Source: Microbacterium sp. SORGH_AS_0428
Lineage (GTDB): Bacteria; Actinomycetota; Actinomycetes; Actinomycetales; Microbacteriaceae
DNA: 64,000 nucleotides
Assembly (NCBI RefSeq): GCF_031453615.1
Contig: NZ_JAVIZT010000001.1
Coordinates: 2,542,001-2,606,000, forward strand
Direction of reading: 5' to 3'
Below, piece by piece: positions 1-8,538 of this stretch. The position numbers were made by a program, and so were the translations under genes. The notes below the pieces were generated by a model, which searched no databases, was not told where the DNA came from, and saw only the letters and a program-made list of their open reading frames with translations. Each line of letters starts with the position of its first letter. Position 1 is the first letter of the stretch.

Positions 1-430
1 CGACCGGGCCGCCTTCGTCGAAGGCTTCGAGGCGCTCGCCGCGCTCGCCGACCTCGTGAAGGTCGGCGACGACGACGCGGAGCTTCTGTACGCGGCGCCG
101 CTGGACACCGTGCGCGACCGGATGCGGGAGCTCGGTGCGGTGGCTGTGCTGACGACGCGCGGTGCGCAGGGTGCGGGCGTCGTCACGGATGCGGTCGCGA
201 TCGAACGTCCGATCGCCTCGGTCCCCGGCGTCATCGTCGACACGATGGGAGCGGGAGATGCGGTGCTCTCCTCCGCCGTCGCGTCGCTGCTGTCCGAGCA
301 TCCGAGCGACGCGGCCGCCTGGGCGACGCTGGTCGACACGGCGATGGAAGTCGCGGCCGCGACCTGCCGTTTCGAGGGTGCCCTCCTGCGCTTGCCCTCG
401 GCGCTGTCGGGGCTCGACCAGGGCTCCTGA
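1..430 (+). CDS. PfkB-family carbohydrate kinase, C-terminal part
   Basis: This is the last 142 codons of a ribokinase/fructokinase-type sugar kinase, read from base 2; the start lies before the window. The PfkB C-terminal signature DTMGAGDAV is encoded at 239-265 and supplies the anion hole and the catalytic Asp of the GAGD motif (257-259). Upstream, VKVGDDDAELL and TTRGAQG match the usual linker and nucleotide-binding strand of the family. These enzymes phosphorylate a sugar or nucleoside with ATP in the cytoplasm. The sugar cannot be named, because the substrate-binding half is missing. The stop is followed about 50 bp later by the tRNA-Tyr promoter region. Confidence 0.9.
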   Translation, partial: DRAAFVEGFEALAALADLVKVGDDDAELLYAAPLDTVRDRMRELGAVAVLTTRGAQGAGVVTDAVAIERPIASVPGVIVDTMGAGDAVLSSAVASLLSEHPSDAAAWATLVDTAMEVAAATCRFEGALLRLPSALSGLDQGS

Positions 431-535
431 GCCGCCGCGCGCGGGCCCGCCGCGGATTTCTGAGTACGTCGGCGAGGGGGTAGTATCGGAGATCGCGCCT
501 CTGGTCGACTGTACAAGCTGGGCAGGTGCGCACTT

Positions 536-620
536 GGCGAGTTACCCAAGCGGCCAAAGGGATCTGACTGTAAATCAGCCGGCGTAGCCTTCGGGGGTTC
601 GAATCCCTCACTCGCCACCA
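536..620 (+). tRNA. tRNA-Tyr (GTA)
   Basis: The acceptor arms GGCGAGT (536-542) and ACTCGCC (610-616) pair fully, and the CCA end is encoded at 618-620. The anticodon GTA is at 570-572 in a seven-base loop, with the T-loop GGTTCGAATCC further on. The long variable arm fits a bacterial class II tRNA-Tyr. A TAGTAT box at 481-486 could be its -10 element. The strong hairpin at 622-659 follows directly. Confidence 0.95.
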
Positions 621-621
621 C

Positions 622-659
622 AAAAGCCGAGAGCCCCCGCATGGGGGCTTTCGGCTTTT
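622..659 (+). terminator. Rho-independent terminator after tRNA-Tyr
   Basis: AAAAGCCGAGAGCCCCC and GGGGGCTTTCGGCTTTT form a stem of about 17 bp closed by a loop of four bases (GCAT). The T-run on the plus strand and the matching A-run on the other side could make it work in both directions. It separates the tRNA from the acetyltransferase gene that starts about 30 bp later. Confidence 0.85.
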
Positions 660-691
660 CCGTGCTCTGCCGGTCTGATGGAAGAAGACAC

Positions 692-1279
692 ATGACGCGC
701 GACACCTTCTCCGTTCGAGCGCTACGCGTCGAGGAGCTGGACCGCGCCGCAGAAACGCTCGCTGTGGCATTCGAGGATTACCCCTGGATGCGCCAGGCGA
801 TCCCATCAAGCGGTTACCGCGACCGCCTGCGAAAGCTCCAACGTCTCTACCTCGAGTACGCGTTGGAGCACGGGCTCGTCGCTACAGCGGGCGAGTCCGC
901 CGGGGTGATCGCTCTGTTGCCGCCCGACGCGCCTCCTCCCTCGGCGCCGATGGTCCAGCAGATCATCGATCTTCACGGCGGGCAGGTCTCCGCGTCCGGC
1001 GCATCGCATCATTGGCCGACGGCGTGGCGCGTGGAGACGTTGGGCGTTCGGCCTGCGGATCGCGGCCGGGGCATGGCCGGCCGACTGATCGAGCATGCGC
1101 TGACGGCCATTCGAAATGCGGGGGCCAGTGCGGTCGTCTTGGAGACCTCGGATGAGCGGAACTGTCGGCTTTACGCGCGTCATGGCTTCGGGGTCGTCTC
1201 CAGGGACGATGTGAGTGACCCGCTGTCGGTGTGGACGATGCTTCTGCGACTGGACGACGTGGTCGAGCCGGCCTGCTGA
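692..1279 (+). CDS. GNAT-family N-acetyltransferase
   Basis: A 195-residue protein with a GCN5-related acetyltransferase fold. The acetyl-CoA pyrophosphate-binding motif is seen as VRPADRGRGMAGRLIEHAL in the C-terminal half, and the family's final strand appears as NCRLYARHGFGVV. Such enzymes move an acetyl group from acetyl-CoA to an amine; the substrate is not predictable. The ATG at 692 is chosen because GGAAGA lies about 6-8 nt upstream. An in-frame ATG at 641 would run back into the terminator hairpin. The gene stands alone, between the tRNA terminator and an unrelated membrane protein. Confidence 0.85.
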   Translation: MTRDTFSVRALRVEELDRAAETLAVAFEDYPWMRQAIPSSGYRDRLRKLQRLYLEYALEHGLVATAGESAGVIALLPPDAPPPSAPMVQQIIDLHGGQVSASGASHHWPTAWRVETLGVRPADRGRGMAGRLIEHALTAIRNAGASAVVLETSDERNCRLYARHGFGVVSRDDVSDPLSVWTMLLRLDDVVEPAC

Positions 1280-1449
1280 GAGCGATCCGGAGCGTGTGGT
1301 GCTCCCCTGTCTAAGATCGACGGATCCTGCGCAGTCTGCGACAGGTGAGCAGAGGGAGCGCTTGCCGCCGCCCACAACCCTCCTCGGCGGATCGGCGCGG
1401 CATGCCAGGATGAGGGGGCGGGCGAGGGGCGCCCGCGAAGGGAGCCGTG

Positions 1450-2418
1450 ATGTCCGCGCCGCAACCGCCCGTCGCACCGTCCGCTGCGCCGACCACCGAG
1501 TCGTCGAGCCCGAACCGTCTCGTGCGGGCCGGCATCTGGGTCGCCATCGGCGCTCTGATCGCCGCGGCGCTCGTGAGCGTCGTCTGGGTGCTCATCGGCT
1601 CTCAGAACGGCATCGTCGGGCGTGCCTTCCTCACGATCTTCCTGCTGGCCGCCTTCGCCGGCGTCTCGATCCTCGACGCGCATCTCGCTCCGCGGCGTCC
1701 CGGATGGTTCGTGCTGACCAGCATGATCGCGTGGGTGCTGATCCTCATCGTCGGCGCCTTCCTCATCTGGATGCCGGAGCGGCCCTCCTTCGACGCGTAC
1801 CGCTACGGAGAGGGGCTCACCAGCTTCACGCGCTTCTTCTCGTTCCTGTTGATCGTGCTGATCGTGCAGCTCGCGGTGCTCCACGTGCGTCTGTACACCA
1901 AGGCCATCGTGCGCGTGCCCACCCTGTTCAACCGCATCGTCGGGTACGTGACCGTTGGCCTCGTCGCAGCCCTCGTCGTGCTGCTCGTGCTGCCGCTGAC
2001 GATCCAGGAGTGGGTCGACTTCTTCGACGTGTACTGGCGCATCGTCGTTGCCGTGACCATCCTGGCCGCCGTCGGCACCGCCCTGGTGCCGCTGGTCAAC
2101 CTGCTGTTCGGCCCCAAGACGCCGCGCCCCCAGGCGGCGCCTGCGACCTGGCCGGTCGCCGCTCCGCAGGCGTGGCCGACCTACGCCGACCGCGTCACCC
2201 CGCTGCCGGCCCTCCCCGACGGCTCGCCCGACTGGCAGGCGTACTACACGGGATACCCGACGGGTTGGCACCAGGCGCCGCCGGCGGTCTCGCCCACGGC
2301 GGAGGCGGCGTACGGCGCCCCGCCGCCCGCATCCGCAGCGCCGGTGACGCCGTCGGAGCCGCCCGCGGCCCCCGGCTACGAGGGCTTCCCGCCTCCGCCG
2401 CCGCTGCCCCCGCGCTGA
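1450..2418 (+). CDS. Six-helix membrane protein with Pro/Ala-rich tail, function unknown
   Basis: A 322-residue protein that I do not recognise. After a polar N-terminus of about 25 residues there are six hydrophobic segments, at roughly 28-50, 58-77, 88-108, 127-149, 160-184 and 193-219. From about residue 225 onward the chain is a soluble tail rich in Pro, Ala and Tyr, ending in a run of prolines (PPPPPLPPR). Such tails are common in actinobacterial envelope proteins. The start is the ATG at 1450, with GAAGGGAG just upstream; a GTG at 1447 is also possible. It converges on the flavoprotein gene that ends at 2497. Confidence 0.75.
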   Translation: MSAPQPPVAPSAAPTTESSSPNRLVRAGIWVAIGALIAAALVSVVWVLIGSQNGIVGRAFLTIFLLAAFAGVSILDAHLAPRRPGWFVLTSMIAWVLILIVGAFLIWMPERPSFDAYRYGEGLTSFTRFFSFLLIVLIVQLAVLHVRLYTKAIVRVPTLFNRIVGYVTVGLVAALVVLLVLPLTIQEWVDFFDVYWRIVVAVTILAAVGTALVPLVNLLFGPKTPRPQAAPATWPVAAPQAWPTYADRVTPLPALPDGSPDWQAYYTGYPTGWHQAPPAVSPTAEAAYGAPPPASAAPVTPSEPPAAPGYEGFPPPPPLPPR

Positions 2419-2496
2419 GCGTACGCGGTCGACGCAACAGCGCAGCGGCTCGTGCTGCGTTGCGTGCTGAGCAGCCGTACCCCGCAGCCCAGGGCG

Positions 2497-4083
2497 TCAG
2501 CCGGGCAGCAGCGCCAGCGCGGCCATCGCCGCGTTGTGACCGCCCAGCCCGCTGACGGCACCGCCCCGCGCGGCGCTCGAGCCGCAGCGGAGGATGCGGG
2601 AGTGCGCCGTGTCGACGCCCCACGCCTCGGCGGGGGAGGCCGCATCCGTCTCGTCCTCACGCCACGGCCACGACAGCGGACCGTGGAAGATGTCGCCGCC
2701 GGTCATGCCCAGCGACTCCTCGAGGTCCGCGGTGGTGCGCGCCTCGATGCAGGGCGCCCCGGTGGGGGTCTCCCAGATGCAGCCGGCGAGCGGCTCGGCG
2801 AGCACGGAGTCGAGTGAGCGCTGTGCGGCCGCCAGCAAGGTGGCGCGCATCGCGTCGGGGTCCGCGCCGTTCAGGAGTCGGTGCGGCACCTGAAGCCCGA
2901 ACAGGGTGAGCGTCTGTGCGCCCGCCTCCCGCAGCTCCGGCCCCAGGATCGAGGGATCGGTGAGCGAGTGGCAGTAGATCTCGGCCGGCAGCGGATCGGG
3001 GATGCGGCCGGCGACCGCTTCCGTGTACGCGGTGTTCAGCTGGGTCATCGTCTCGTTCACATGGAACGTCCCCGCGAACGCCGCCGCCGGTGCGACGTGG
3101 CGGTCGTGGAGTCGGGGGAGCCGTCGCAGAAGCATGTTGACTTTGACCTGCGCGCCCTCGGGTTCCGGCCGTTGCGGGGCGTCGGCCCCCGCCGCGGCGA
3201 GCAGGTGGTCGAGCACGGCCGGCCCGACGGCGGAGAGCACGAGCCGCCCGGTGACGACCCCCGCATCCTTCCCGCCGTAGCGAACCTCGCCGTCGGGGCT
3301 CACGCTCGTGACCGTGGCGCCGGTGCGGATCTCGGCGCCCGCGTTGCGTGCGGCACGTTCGAGTTCCGCACTGACGTGACCCATTCCGCCGACCGGGACG
3401 TCCCAATCACCCGTGCCGCCGCCGATCACGTGGTACAGGTAGCAGCGGTTCTGCCGCAGGGAGGCATCGTCGGCGTGCGAGAACGTGCCGATGAGCCCGT
3501 CGGTGAGCGCGATGCCGCGCACGAGATCGCTCTCCAGGCTCTCTCGCATCAGCGTTCCCATCGGCTGCGCCGTGACCGCATCCCACAGTGCGTCGTCGCC
3601 GAGCGCTGTGCGCAGAGCGGATGCGGTGGGCAGCGGCTCGGTCATGGACGGGAAGACCGTGCGCGCCAGCGGTGCGAGCCGCGCATTCAGCCTTCGGTAG
3701 CGATCCGACTCCGTGTCGCTGCCCGTCGTGCGGCGGAAGCTCGCATCGGTCGCCTGCGCGTCACCGGTGTCGACGAGCACGCCGCGCGCCGGGTCGGCCG
3801 GGTCGGGTGTGTACGAGGAGTAGCGCCGGCGCCGCAGGGTCAGGCGCAGCCCGAGGTCGTCGACGATGCGGGCGGGCAGCAGGCTCACGAGGTAGGAGTA
3901 TCGCGACAGGCGGGCGGAGACTCCGGACCACGGAGACTCGGAGACGGCCGCTCCTCCGGTGTGGTCGAGGCGCTCCAGCACCACGACCGAATGCCCGGCG
4001 CGGGCGAGGTAGGCGGCGGCGACGAGGGCATTATGGCCCCCGCCGACGATCACGACGTCATGGGTCGGCGCGATGACGGTCAT
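2497..4083 (-). CDS. FAD-dependent oxidoreductase, phytoene desaturase-like (COG1233)
   Basis: A 528-residue flavoprotein. The N-terminal dinucleotide-binding fold begins at about residue 10 with VIVGGGHNALVAAAYLARAG followed by the ribose-binding acidic strand VVVLERLDHTGG. The C-terminus carries the second FAD contact (GLGGHNAAMAAL), as expected for the phytoene dehydrogenase/PYROXD2 group. It probably desaturates or isomerises a hydrophobic substrate. No carotenoid biosynthesis genes are nearby, so a carotenoid role is not supported. On the minus strand TAGCGT sits six bases before the ATG, suggesting a leaderless transcript. A second flavoprotein of the same superfamily lies at 30886. Confidence 0.85.
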   Translation of the reverse strand: MTVIAPTHDVVIVGGGHNALVAAAYLARAGHSVVVLERLDHTGGAAVSESPWSGVSARLSRYSYLVSLLPARIVDDLGLRLTLRRRRYSSYTPDPADPARGVLVDTGDAQATDASFRRTTGSDTESDRYRRLNARLAPLARTVFPSMTEPLPTASALRTALGDDALWDAVTAQPMGTLMRESLESDLVRGIALTDGLIGTFSHADDASLRQNRCYLYHVIGGGTGDWDVPVGGMGHVSAELERAARNAGAEIRTGATVTSVSPDGEVRYGGKDAGVVTGRLVLSAVGPAVLDHLLAAAGADAPQRPEPEGAQVKVNMLLRRLPRLHDRHVAPAAAFAGTFHVNETMTQLNTAYTEAVAGRIPDPLPAEIYCHSLTDPSILGPELREAGAQTLTLFGLQVPHRLLNGADPDAMRATLLAAAQRSLDSVLAEPLAGCIWETPTGAPCIEARTTADLEESLGMTGGDIFHGPLSWPWREDETDAASPAEAWGVDTAHSRILRCGSSAARGGAVSGLGGHNAAMAALALLPG

Positions 4084-4134
4084 GCGGCCACGCTAACGGC
4101 CGACGGGCGACCCGCGCGAGGGTAGCGTGGGGGC
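4084..4134. promoter_or_regulatory. Divergent pair of leaderless-type promoters
   Basis: Only 51 bp separate two divergent start codons. TAGCGT on the plus strand (4123-4128) lies six bases before the ATG at 4135. The complement of 4090-4095 is also TAGCGT and lies six bases before the minus-strand ATG at 4083. Neither gene has a clear ribosome-binding site, so both mRNAs may start at the initiation codon. No experimental start is known. Confidence 0.55.
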
Positions 4135-4941
4135 ATGCCTTCCGCTCTGGATCTGCAATCGCTCGCCATCGAGGTCGCGAAGGAGGCGGGGGCGCTGGCC
4201 GCACGGCGGCGCCGCGAGGGCGTCCAGATCGCCGCGACCAAGTCCGCGCTGGCGGACATCGTGACCGATGCCGACCGCGAGGTCGAGCAGCTGGTGCGCG
4301 AGCGCCTCGCGGCAGCGCGCCCCGACGACGGTTTCCTCGGCGAGGAGGGCGGCGTGGCCGCATCCGCCTCCGGCATCACGTGGGTCGTGGACCCGATCGA
4401 CGGCACCGTCAACTACGCCTACGGCATCCCGGCCTACGCCGTGAGCATCGCGGCCGTGTCGGGGGAGCCCGACCCGCAGAAGTGGGAGGCGCTGGCTGGT
4501 GCCGTCTACAACCCCGCCGTCGATGAGCTCTTCACCGCGGCGCAGGGCGAGGGTGCGCGTCTCGTCTCGGCGATCGAGGGCGAGCGGATGCTGCGCGTCG
4601 CCGAGCCTTCGAACGCGGGTGCGCTGCTGGCCACGGGGTTCGGGTACGACCCTGCGACCCACGCGCCGGCGCTCGAGCGACTCGCCGGGGTGATGCCGCT
4701 CGCGCGCGACCTGCGCAGGATCGGTGCGGCCTCGCTCGATCTGACGGGTGTCGCGGCCGGCCGCATCGACGGCTACTACGAGAAGGGCCTGTGGCCGTGG
4801 GACCACGCGGCGGGGGGCCTCATCGTCACCGAGGCCGGCGGCGTCGTGGCGGGACTCGGCGGCAAGCGCGCCGACCGTGAGATGACGATCGCGGCGGCAC
4901 CGGGGCTGTTCGCAGCTCTCCTCGCCCGTCTCGAAGACTGA
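4135..4941 (+). CDS. Inositol monophosphatase-family phosphatase
   Basis: A 268-residue member of the Mg-dependent FIG/IMPase superfamily. Metal-binding motifs are complete: GEE at residues 69-71, DPIDGT at 86-91, and WDHAAG with Asp about 223. An upstream DIVTDAD (41-47) matches the conserved helix of the family. These enzymes hydrolyse inositol-1-phosphate, histidinol phosphate, fructose bisphosphate or PAP; the sequence alone does not pick one. In actinobacteria a role in inositol or histidinol phosphate metabolism is usual. A TAGCGT box six bases before the ATG suggests leaderless transcription. Confidence 0.9.
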   Translation: MPSALDLQSLAIEVAKEAGALAARRRREGVQIAATKSALADIVTDADREVEQLVRERLAAARPDDGFLGEEGGVAASASGITWVVDPIDGTVNYAYGIPAYAVSIAAVSGEPDPQKWEALAGAVYNPAVDELFTAAQGEGARLVSAIEGERMLRVAEPSNAGALLATGFGYDPATHAPALERLAGVMPLARDLRRIGAASLDLTGVAAGRIDGYYEKGLWPWDHAAGGLIVTEAGGVVAGLGGKRADREMTIAAAPGLFAALLARLED

Positions 4942-5078
4942 TGCGTGCGCATGGCATTCTCAGGCTCCGGGTTGTAGTGTTTACCTATTCGTTATCTTCG
5001 TCACCCGAGCGAGGATGAGCATCTCCTTCCGTTTTTCCTGTCGCTGCCCGTGCGACCGAGACCGAGGCTGACTACGTT

Positions 5079-6533
5079 TTGACCCCCCTAGATCCTCAGG
5101 CCGAGACCGCTTCCACGCGACGCTCAGGCCGGAACCGCGCTGCTGAGGCGGCTTCTTCGGGGACCTCGGATGCGGTCGCTCCGCTCACGCGCGCCGAGCT
5201 CCGGGCTCGTGCGGCGTCTATGCGCCCCGCGCCGGTCTGGTCGGCACAGCGCGCCGAGACCCCCGTCGCTGAGCCCGAGCTGGTGCTCGAGGTCGTGCCG
5301 GAACCGGTCGCCGCCGCCGAGGTCACCCTGTCGGTGCCCGCAGCGCCGGTCGCCGCCGCCGAGGTCACGCTGTCGGATCGTCAGGCGCCCGTCGCCGAAG
5401 CGCCGCTGACCCGCCGCCGCGCGCGTTCGCTCGCCCAGGCCTCCCTCGCCGCAGCGACGCCGATCGACGTCGCACTGGACGCCATCGACGACGAGCCGGT
5501 CGCGCTGCCGGTCGTCGACACCGTCGCGGTGGTCTCGGAGACCGAGACGGGCCCGGCCGAGCTGCCCGTCGCGGATGTCGCGGCGGATCTCCACGACGAG
5601 GCACGCGTGTTCGCCGAGGCGGTTCTCGCCGACGAGGCCGATGCGCACGCCATCGCCGACGAGTTCGAGGCCGCCGCCCGGTTGTTCTCGTTCACGGGTG
5701 AGACCCCGATCCAGGTCGCCGCGGCCGCGATCGCCGACGAGCCGGTTGTGGCGCAGGATGCCGCCGAGGCCGCTCCCGCGAAGCGTCGCCGCTTCAGCGG
5801 TGCGGCGTTCAAGCGTGCGACGGCCGCATCCGCCACCGTCGGTGCCATGGGAATCGTCGGGCTGCTGGCGATCGGCATGACGACGCCGGCTGAGGCCGTC
5901 TCGGGCGCAGGTAACTCCGCCGCCGCATCCGTCTCGATCGCGACCGGCTCGAAAGCCGGCACCTCCAGCGCGCTGTCGAGCGACGAGATCCAGGCGTACG
6001 TGGCTCCGGCCGATGCGCAGGTCACGGCTCTGAACCGTAGCGACTACTCCACAGCGTCGACCGCGGAGCTCGCGGCCGAGTCGGGCATCACGCACTACTC
6101 GAACTTCTTCACCAACAACGCGAACAGCCCGATCCAGTGGCCGTTCAAGGTCGGCGTCTCGATCAGCTACGGCTTCGGGATGCGCGACGGCACGATGCAC
6201 GAGGGTCTGGACTTCACGCCGGGCGAGGGTGCCGAGATCCAGGCCGTGGCCGACGGTGTGGTGCGCACCGCGACGGAGAGCGGCGGCGGATACGGCGTGA
6301 TGATCATCATCGATCACGTCATCGACGGCAAGCTCGTCTCGACCCGCTATGGCCACATGCAGTACGGCTCGTTGCAGGTGAAGACCGGCGACACCGTGAA
6401 GGTGGGTCAGTTCATCGGCCGCGTGGGCGACACCGGGCACTCGTTCGGTGCGCACCTGCACTTCGAGGTGCTCGACAACGGCACGACGGCGATCGACCCG
6501 CTACCGTGGCTGCGTCAGCACGCCGGCGGCTGA
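5079..6533 (+). CDS. M23-family (LytM) cell-wall endopeptidase with long N-terminal region
   Basis: A 484-residue protein. The C-terminal domain has the zinc-peptidase motifs HEGLD (His374, Asp378) and HLHFE (His459, His461), so it should cut peptidoglycan cross-bridges. A hydrophobic stretch at about 250-272 ends in PAEA and looks like an internal signal or membrane anchor. The first ~245 residues are acidic and Ala/Val/Pro-rich. They contain a 14-residue duplication (VAAAEVTLS units) from a 31-bp direct repeat at 5304-5334 and 5346-5376. The start appears to be TTG at 5079, with GAGG about 11 bases upstream. The next in-frame ATG would remove about 47 residues. The 137-bp leader shows no riboswitch that I recognise. 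Confidence 0.85.
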   Translation: MTPLDPQAETASTRRSGRNRAAEAASSGTSDAVAPLTRAELRARAASMRPAPVWSAQRAETPVAEPELVLEVVPEPVAAAEVTLSVPAAPVAAAEVTLSDRQAPVAEAPLTRRRARSLAQASLAAATPIDVALDAIDDEPVALPVVDTVAVVSETETGPAELPVADVAADLHDEARVFAEAVLADEADAHAIADEFEAAARLFSFTGETPIQVAAAAIADEPVVAQDAAEAAPAKRRRFSGAAFKRATAASATVGAMGIVGLLAIGMTTPAEAVSGAGNSAAASVSIATGSKAGTSSALSSDEIQAYVAPADAQVTALNRSDYSTASTAELAAESGITHYSNFFTNNANSPIQWPFKVGVSISYGFGMRDGTMHEGLDFTPGEGAEIQAVADGVVRTATESGGGYGVMIIIDHVIDGKLVSTRYGHMQYGSLQVKTGDTVKVGQFIGRVGDTGHSFGAHLHFEVLDNGTTAIDPLPWLRQHAGG

Positions 6534-6566
6534 CCGGCCGTGTTTCGTCGGGGCCCTCGGCTCTGA

Positions 6567-6572
6567 TATTCT
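6567..6572 (+). promoter_or_regulatory. Probable -10 box for tRNA-Thr/tRNA-Met
   Basis: TATTCT lies 30 bp before tRNA-Thr in an otherwise GC-rich spacer. A clear -35 element is not visible. The two tRNAs that follow are 34 bp apart and could share the transcript. Confidence 0.4.
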
Positions 6573-6602
6573 TTTCTGGTTGCCCGGATTGCTCCGGGCA
6601 GC

Positions 6603-6674
6603 GCCCCGATAGCTCAGTGGCAGAGCACTTCCATGGTAAGGAAGGGGTCGTCAGTTCAATCCTGACTCGGGGCT
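6603..6674 (+). tRNA. tRNA-Thr (GGT)
   Basis: Acceptor strands GCCCCGA (6603-6609) and TCGGGGC (6667-6673) pair fully, with discriminator T at 6674. The anticodon stem CTTCC/GGAAG encloses a loop with anticodon GGT at 6635-6637. CCA is not encoded. Confidence 0.95.
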
Positions 6675-6708
6675 CGCAGCATCCGGTGGTCCGCCGCCGG
6701 AACGTCGC

Positions 6709-6782
6709 GGCAGGGTAGCTCAGTTGGTGAGAGCGCACGACTCATAATCGTGAGGTCGCGGGTTCAAGCCCCGCTCCTGCTA
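6709..6782 (+). tRNA. tRNA-Met (CAT), elongator type
   Basis: The anticodon CAT is at 6743-6745 between stem strands CACGA and TCGTG. The acceptor stem is GGCAGGG (6709-6715) with TCCTGCT (6775-6781), closed by a wobble pair at each end, and discriminator A at 6782. Lack of the G-C triplets next to the anticodon loop argues for elongator rather than initiator. CCA is not encoded. Confidence 0.93.
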
Positions 6783-6785
6783 CAG

Positions 6786-6818
6786 GCAGAAACCCCCGGT
6801 TCCGCCGGAGGTTTCTGC
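6786..6818 (+). terminator. Hairpin terminator after tRNA-Met
   Basis: GCAGAAAC (6786-6793) pairs with GTTTCTGC (6811-6818), with further CCGG/CCGG pairing inside. It separates the tRNAs from the convergent hydrolase gene, which ends at 6839. Confidence 0.7.
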
Positions 6819-6838
6819 GTTCCGGGCTCGGTCACGCG

Positions 6839-7879
6839 TCAGCCACGCTGCACGACGAAGAGCGCAGCCGCCTCCGCAGCGACGCGATCGTGGATGCGCC
6901 GCCGTGAGATGCCCGGTCTGTCCGCCACGAAGCGCCGGGCGATGAGCCGCCCGGCGAGGGTGCCTTCGCTGAGAAAGGTGTAGTGCCCGGCGCCGTCGAT
7001 GATGGTGAGCTCACCGCTCGGCAACGAGCGGACGAGCGGTCGGACGTCTGCGTCGAAGGTGCTCTGATCGTCATCCGAGGCGGCGAACACGTGTACCGGG
7101 GCGGTCACCGTCGCCAGCGATGTCTCCTCCAGCAGGGGAACGGTGACGGGCGCGATCGCCGCGACTGCTTTCACGCGTTCGTCCCGGTAATCGAGGTCGG
7201 CTCGGGTCAATGATTCGATCGCGAGCGGATCGTTGTCCAGGAAATCCCACACCTCGTCGATGCGGAACCCGGCCTCCGGCGGGACCCGGCACAACGAGGA
7301 GTCTGCGCCGTGGGCGCCGCAATACGGCCGCCACCGATCGATCTGCAAGCGTGCGCCGGCGACAGCGAGGGCGGTGTACGCGCCGATCGAGAATCCCGCC
7401 ACGGAGATCCGTGTCGGGTCGATGCGGGCGCCGAACGCGGGGTCGGCGAGCACCCTGTCGAGCACGCGTGAGAGGTCCGTGGCACGCTCCCACCACAGGA
7501 CGGCGCCCGGGAGCGTCAAACCTCCGTGCTCGGCGGCCGTACCGCCGTGGTGATTGACGGCGGCGGCGATGAACCCGGCTGCGGCGAGCCGCCGGCACAG
7601 CCAGGCGATGCTGGCGGCGGAGCCGCCGGTGCCGTGCGAGACCACGACGAGCGGATGCGGCCCGTCGGCCAACCGGGGGACATCGCGATCCACGGCGTAC
7701 CGACCGGTCCGAAAGATCGCGATGCGCTGCTCGGTGACGCGCGCCTGACCGTGGGTCGGGTACCAGATCATCGTTTGCAGGGGACGGGTGGGCGCTCCGT
7801 TCCAGGCCGGCCGGGTCGGATCCGACCACTGTCGCACGATCGCTCCGACGGGACGGGGGCTGGCGTGCATCGCGTTCAT
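6839..7879 (-). CDS. Alpha/beta hydrolase (dienelactone hydrolase / PAF-acetylhydrolase-like)
   Basis: A 346-residue serine hydrolase. The oxyanion motif HGTGGS is at about 82-87, the nucleophile elbow GFSIG puts Ser at 164, an acidic stretch ASDDDQ is near 300, and the final catalytic His is in GAGHYTFL. Residues 33-60 (PLQTMIWYPTHG) match the strand seen in hydrolases that act on short esters or phospholipid-like substrates. The true substrate is unknown, and no signal peptide is visible. The ATG at 7879 overlaps the stop of the upstream membrane-protein gene (ATGA), so the two are probably translated together. Confidence 0.85.
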   Translation of the reverse strand: MNAMHASPRPVGAIVRQWSDPTRPAWNGAPTRPLQTMIWYPTHGQARVTEQRIAIFRTGRYAVDRDVPRLADGPHPLVVVSHGTGGSAASIAWLCRRLAAAGFIAAAVNHHGGTAAEHGGLTLPGAVLWWERATDLSRVLDRVLADPAFGARIDPTRISVAGFSIGAYTALAVAGARLQIDRWRPYCGAHGADSSLCRVPPEAGFRIDEVWDFLDNDPLAIESLTRADLDYRDERVKAVAAIAPVTVPLLEETSLATVTAPVHVFAASDDDQSTFDADVRPLVRSLPSGELTIIDGAGHYTFLSEGTLAGRLIARRFVADRPGISRRRIHDRVAAEAAALFVVQRG

Positions 7880-8505
7880 GCGACGCGGGGTGCGCCCGCC
7901 GGGCCGAGCGCCGTGCGGGCGGCGGCGACGAACGCCTCGACGTAGCGCTGCTCCACCGGCAGCAGGCGTTTCGGACCCGCGTGCGAGAAAGCGATGTCGT
8001 AGATCGTGCCATCTGTGAAGGTCAGCCTCGCAAGGGGGTTCATCACCCCTCCCAACATGCGCAGAACCGTCACGCGCTCGAGGCCTCCTGCGCCGTAGGC
8101 GGCGGCGAGCTGCGCACGGCGTCCCGTGCGGATCTCGAACGATCCGGCCGTCAGGCGTACGAAGCCCCGACGGATCCGCTTTCCGGTGCGCGGCTGCGTT
8201 CCCGCGGGCCAGCTGCGTGCTCCGAGGATGAGGTACCGCTCGCCGTCGAACTTCTTGGCAGCGTGCCTGATGAGGCTCAGATGGCTCAGCCAGCAGATCA
8301 CCGGGACGCCGACGAGAAGGGTCGACGCGGTGAAAAACAGGACGGGTTCGACTGTCCTCTCCCAGGCGATGCCGAGTGCACCGAGCGCGGCGCAGACGAG
8401 AGCCGCGAAGAACGCGACCGCGATCGCGACGAGGTCTTGACCCCGGAGTCGGATGGGGGCGTGAGAGTACGGCGCCTCCTCGACTTCGACGACTTCCGTC
8501 ACCAC
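7876..8505 (-). CDS. Two-helix membrane protein, function unknown
   Basis: A 209-residue protein that I do not recognise. Two hydrophobic segments lie at about 26-48 and 53-74. A C-terminal soluble domain of about 120 residues is rich in beta-type segments (FVRLTAGSFEIRTG, ARLTFTDGTIYDIAF), resembling a small PH-like or sensor fold, though this is only an impression. Its stop overlaps the start of the alpha/beta hydrolase gene by four bases, so they form a two-gene unit. A role in envelope or lipid metabolism is possible but not shown. Confidence 0.7.
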   Translation of the reverse strand: MVTEVVEVEEAPYSHAPIRLRGQDLVAIAVAFFAALVCAALGALGIAWERTVEPVLFFTASTLLVGVPVICWLSHLSLIRHAAKKFDGERYLILGARSWPAGTQPRTGKRIRRGFVRLTAGSFEIRTGRRAQLAAAYGAGGLERVTVLRMLGGVMNPLARLTFTDGTIYDIAFSHAGPKRLLPVEQRYVEAFVAAARTALGPAGAPRVA

Positions 8506-8538
8506 GCCCCCCGTTCCGCCTGGTTCCGCACGAGCCCC

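Noticed and set aside
2497..4083. Carotenoid biosynthesis gene
   Set aside because: The family fits loosely, but no crtB, crtE or lycopene cyclase lies in the window.
4942..5078. Possible cyclic-di-AMP riboswitch before the M23 peptidase
   Set aside because: Such switches often precede cell-wall hydrolases, but the 137-bp leader lacks the conserved blocks and is too short.
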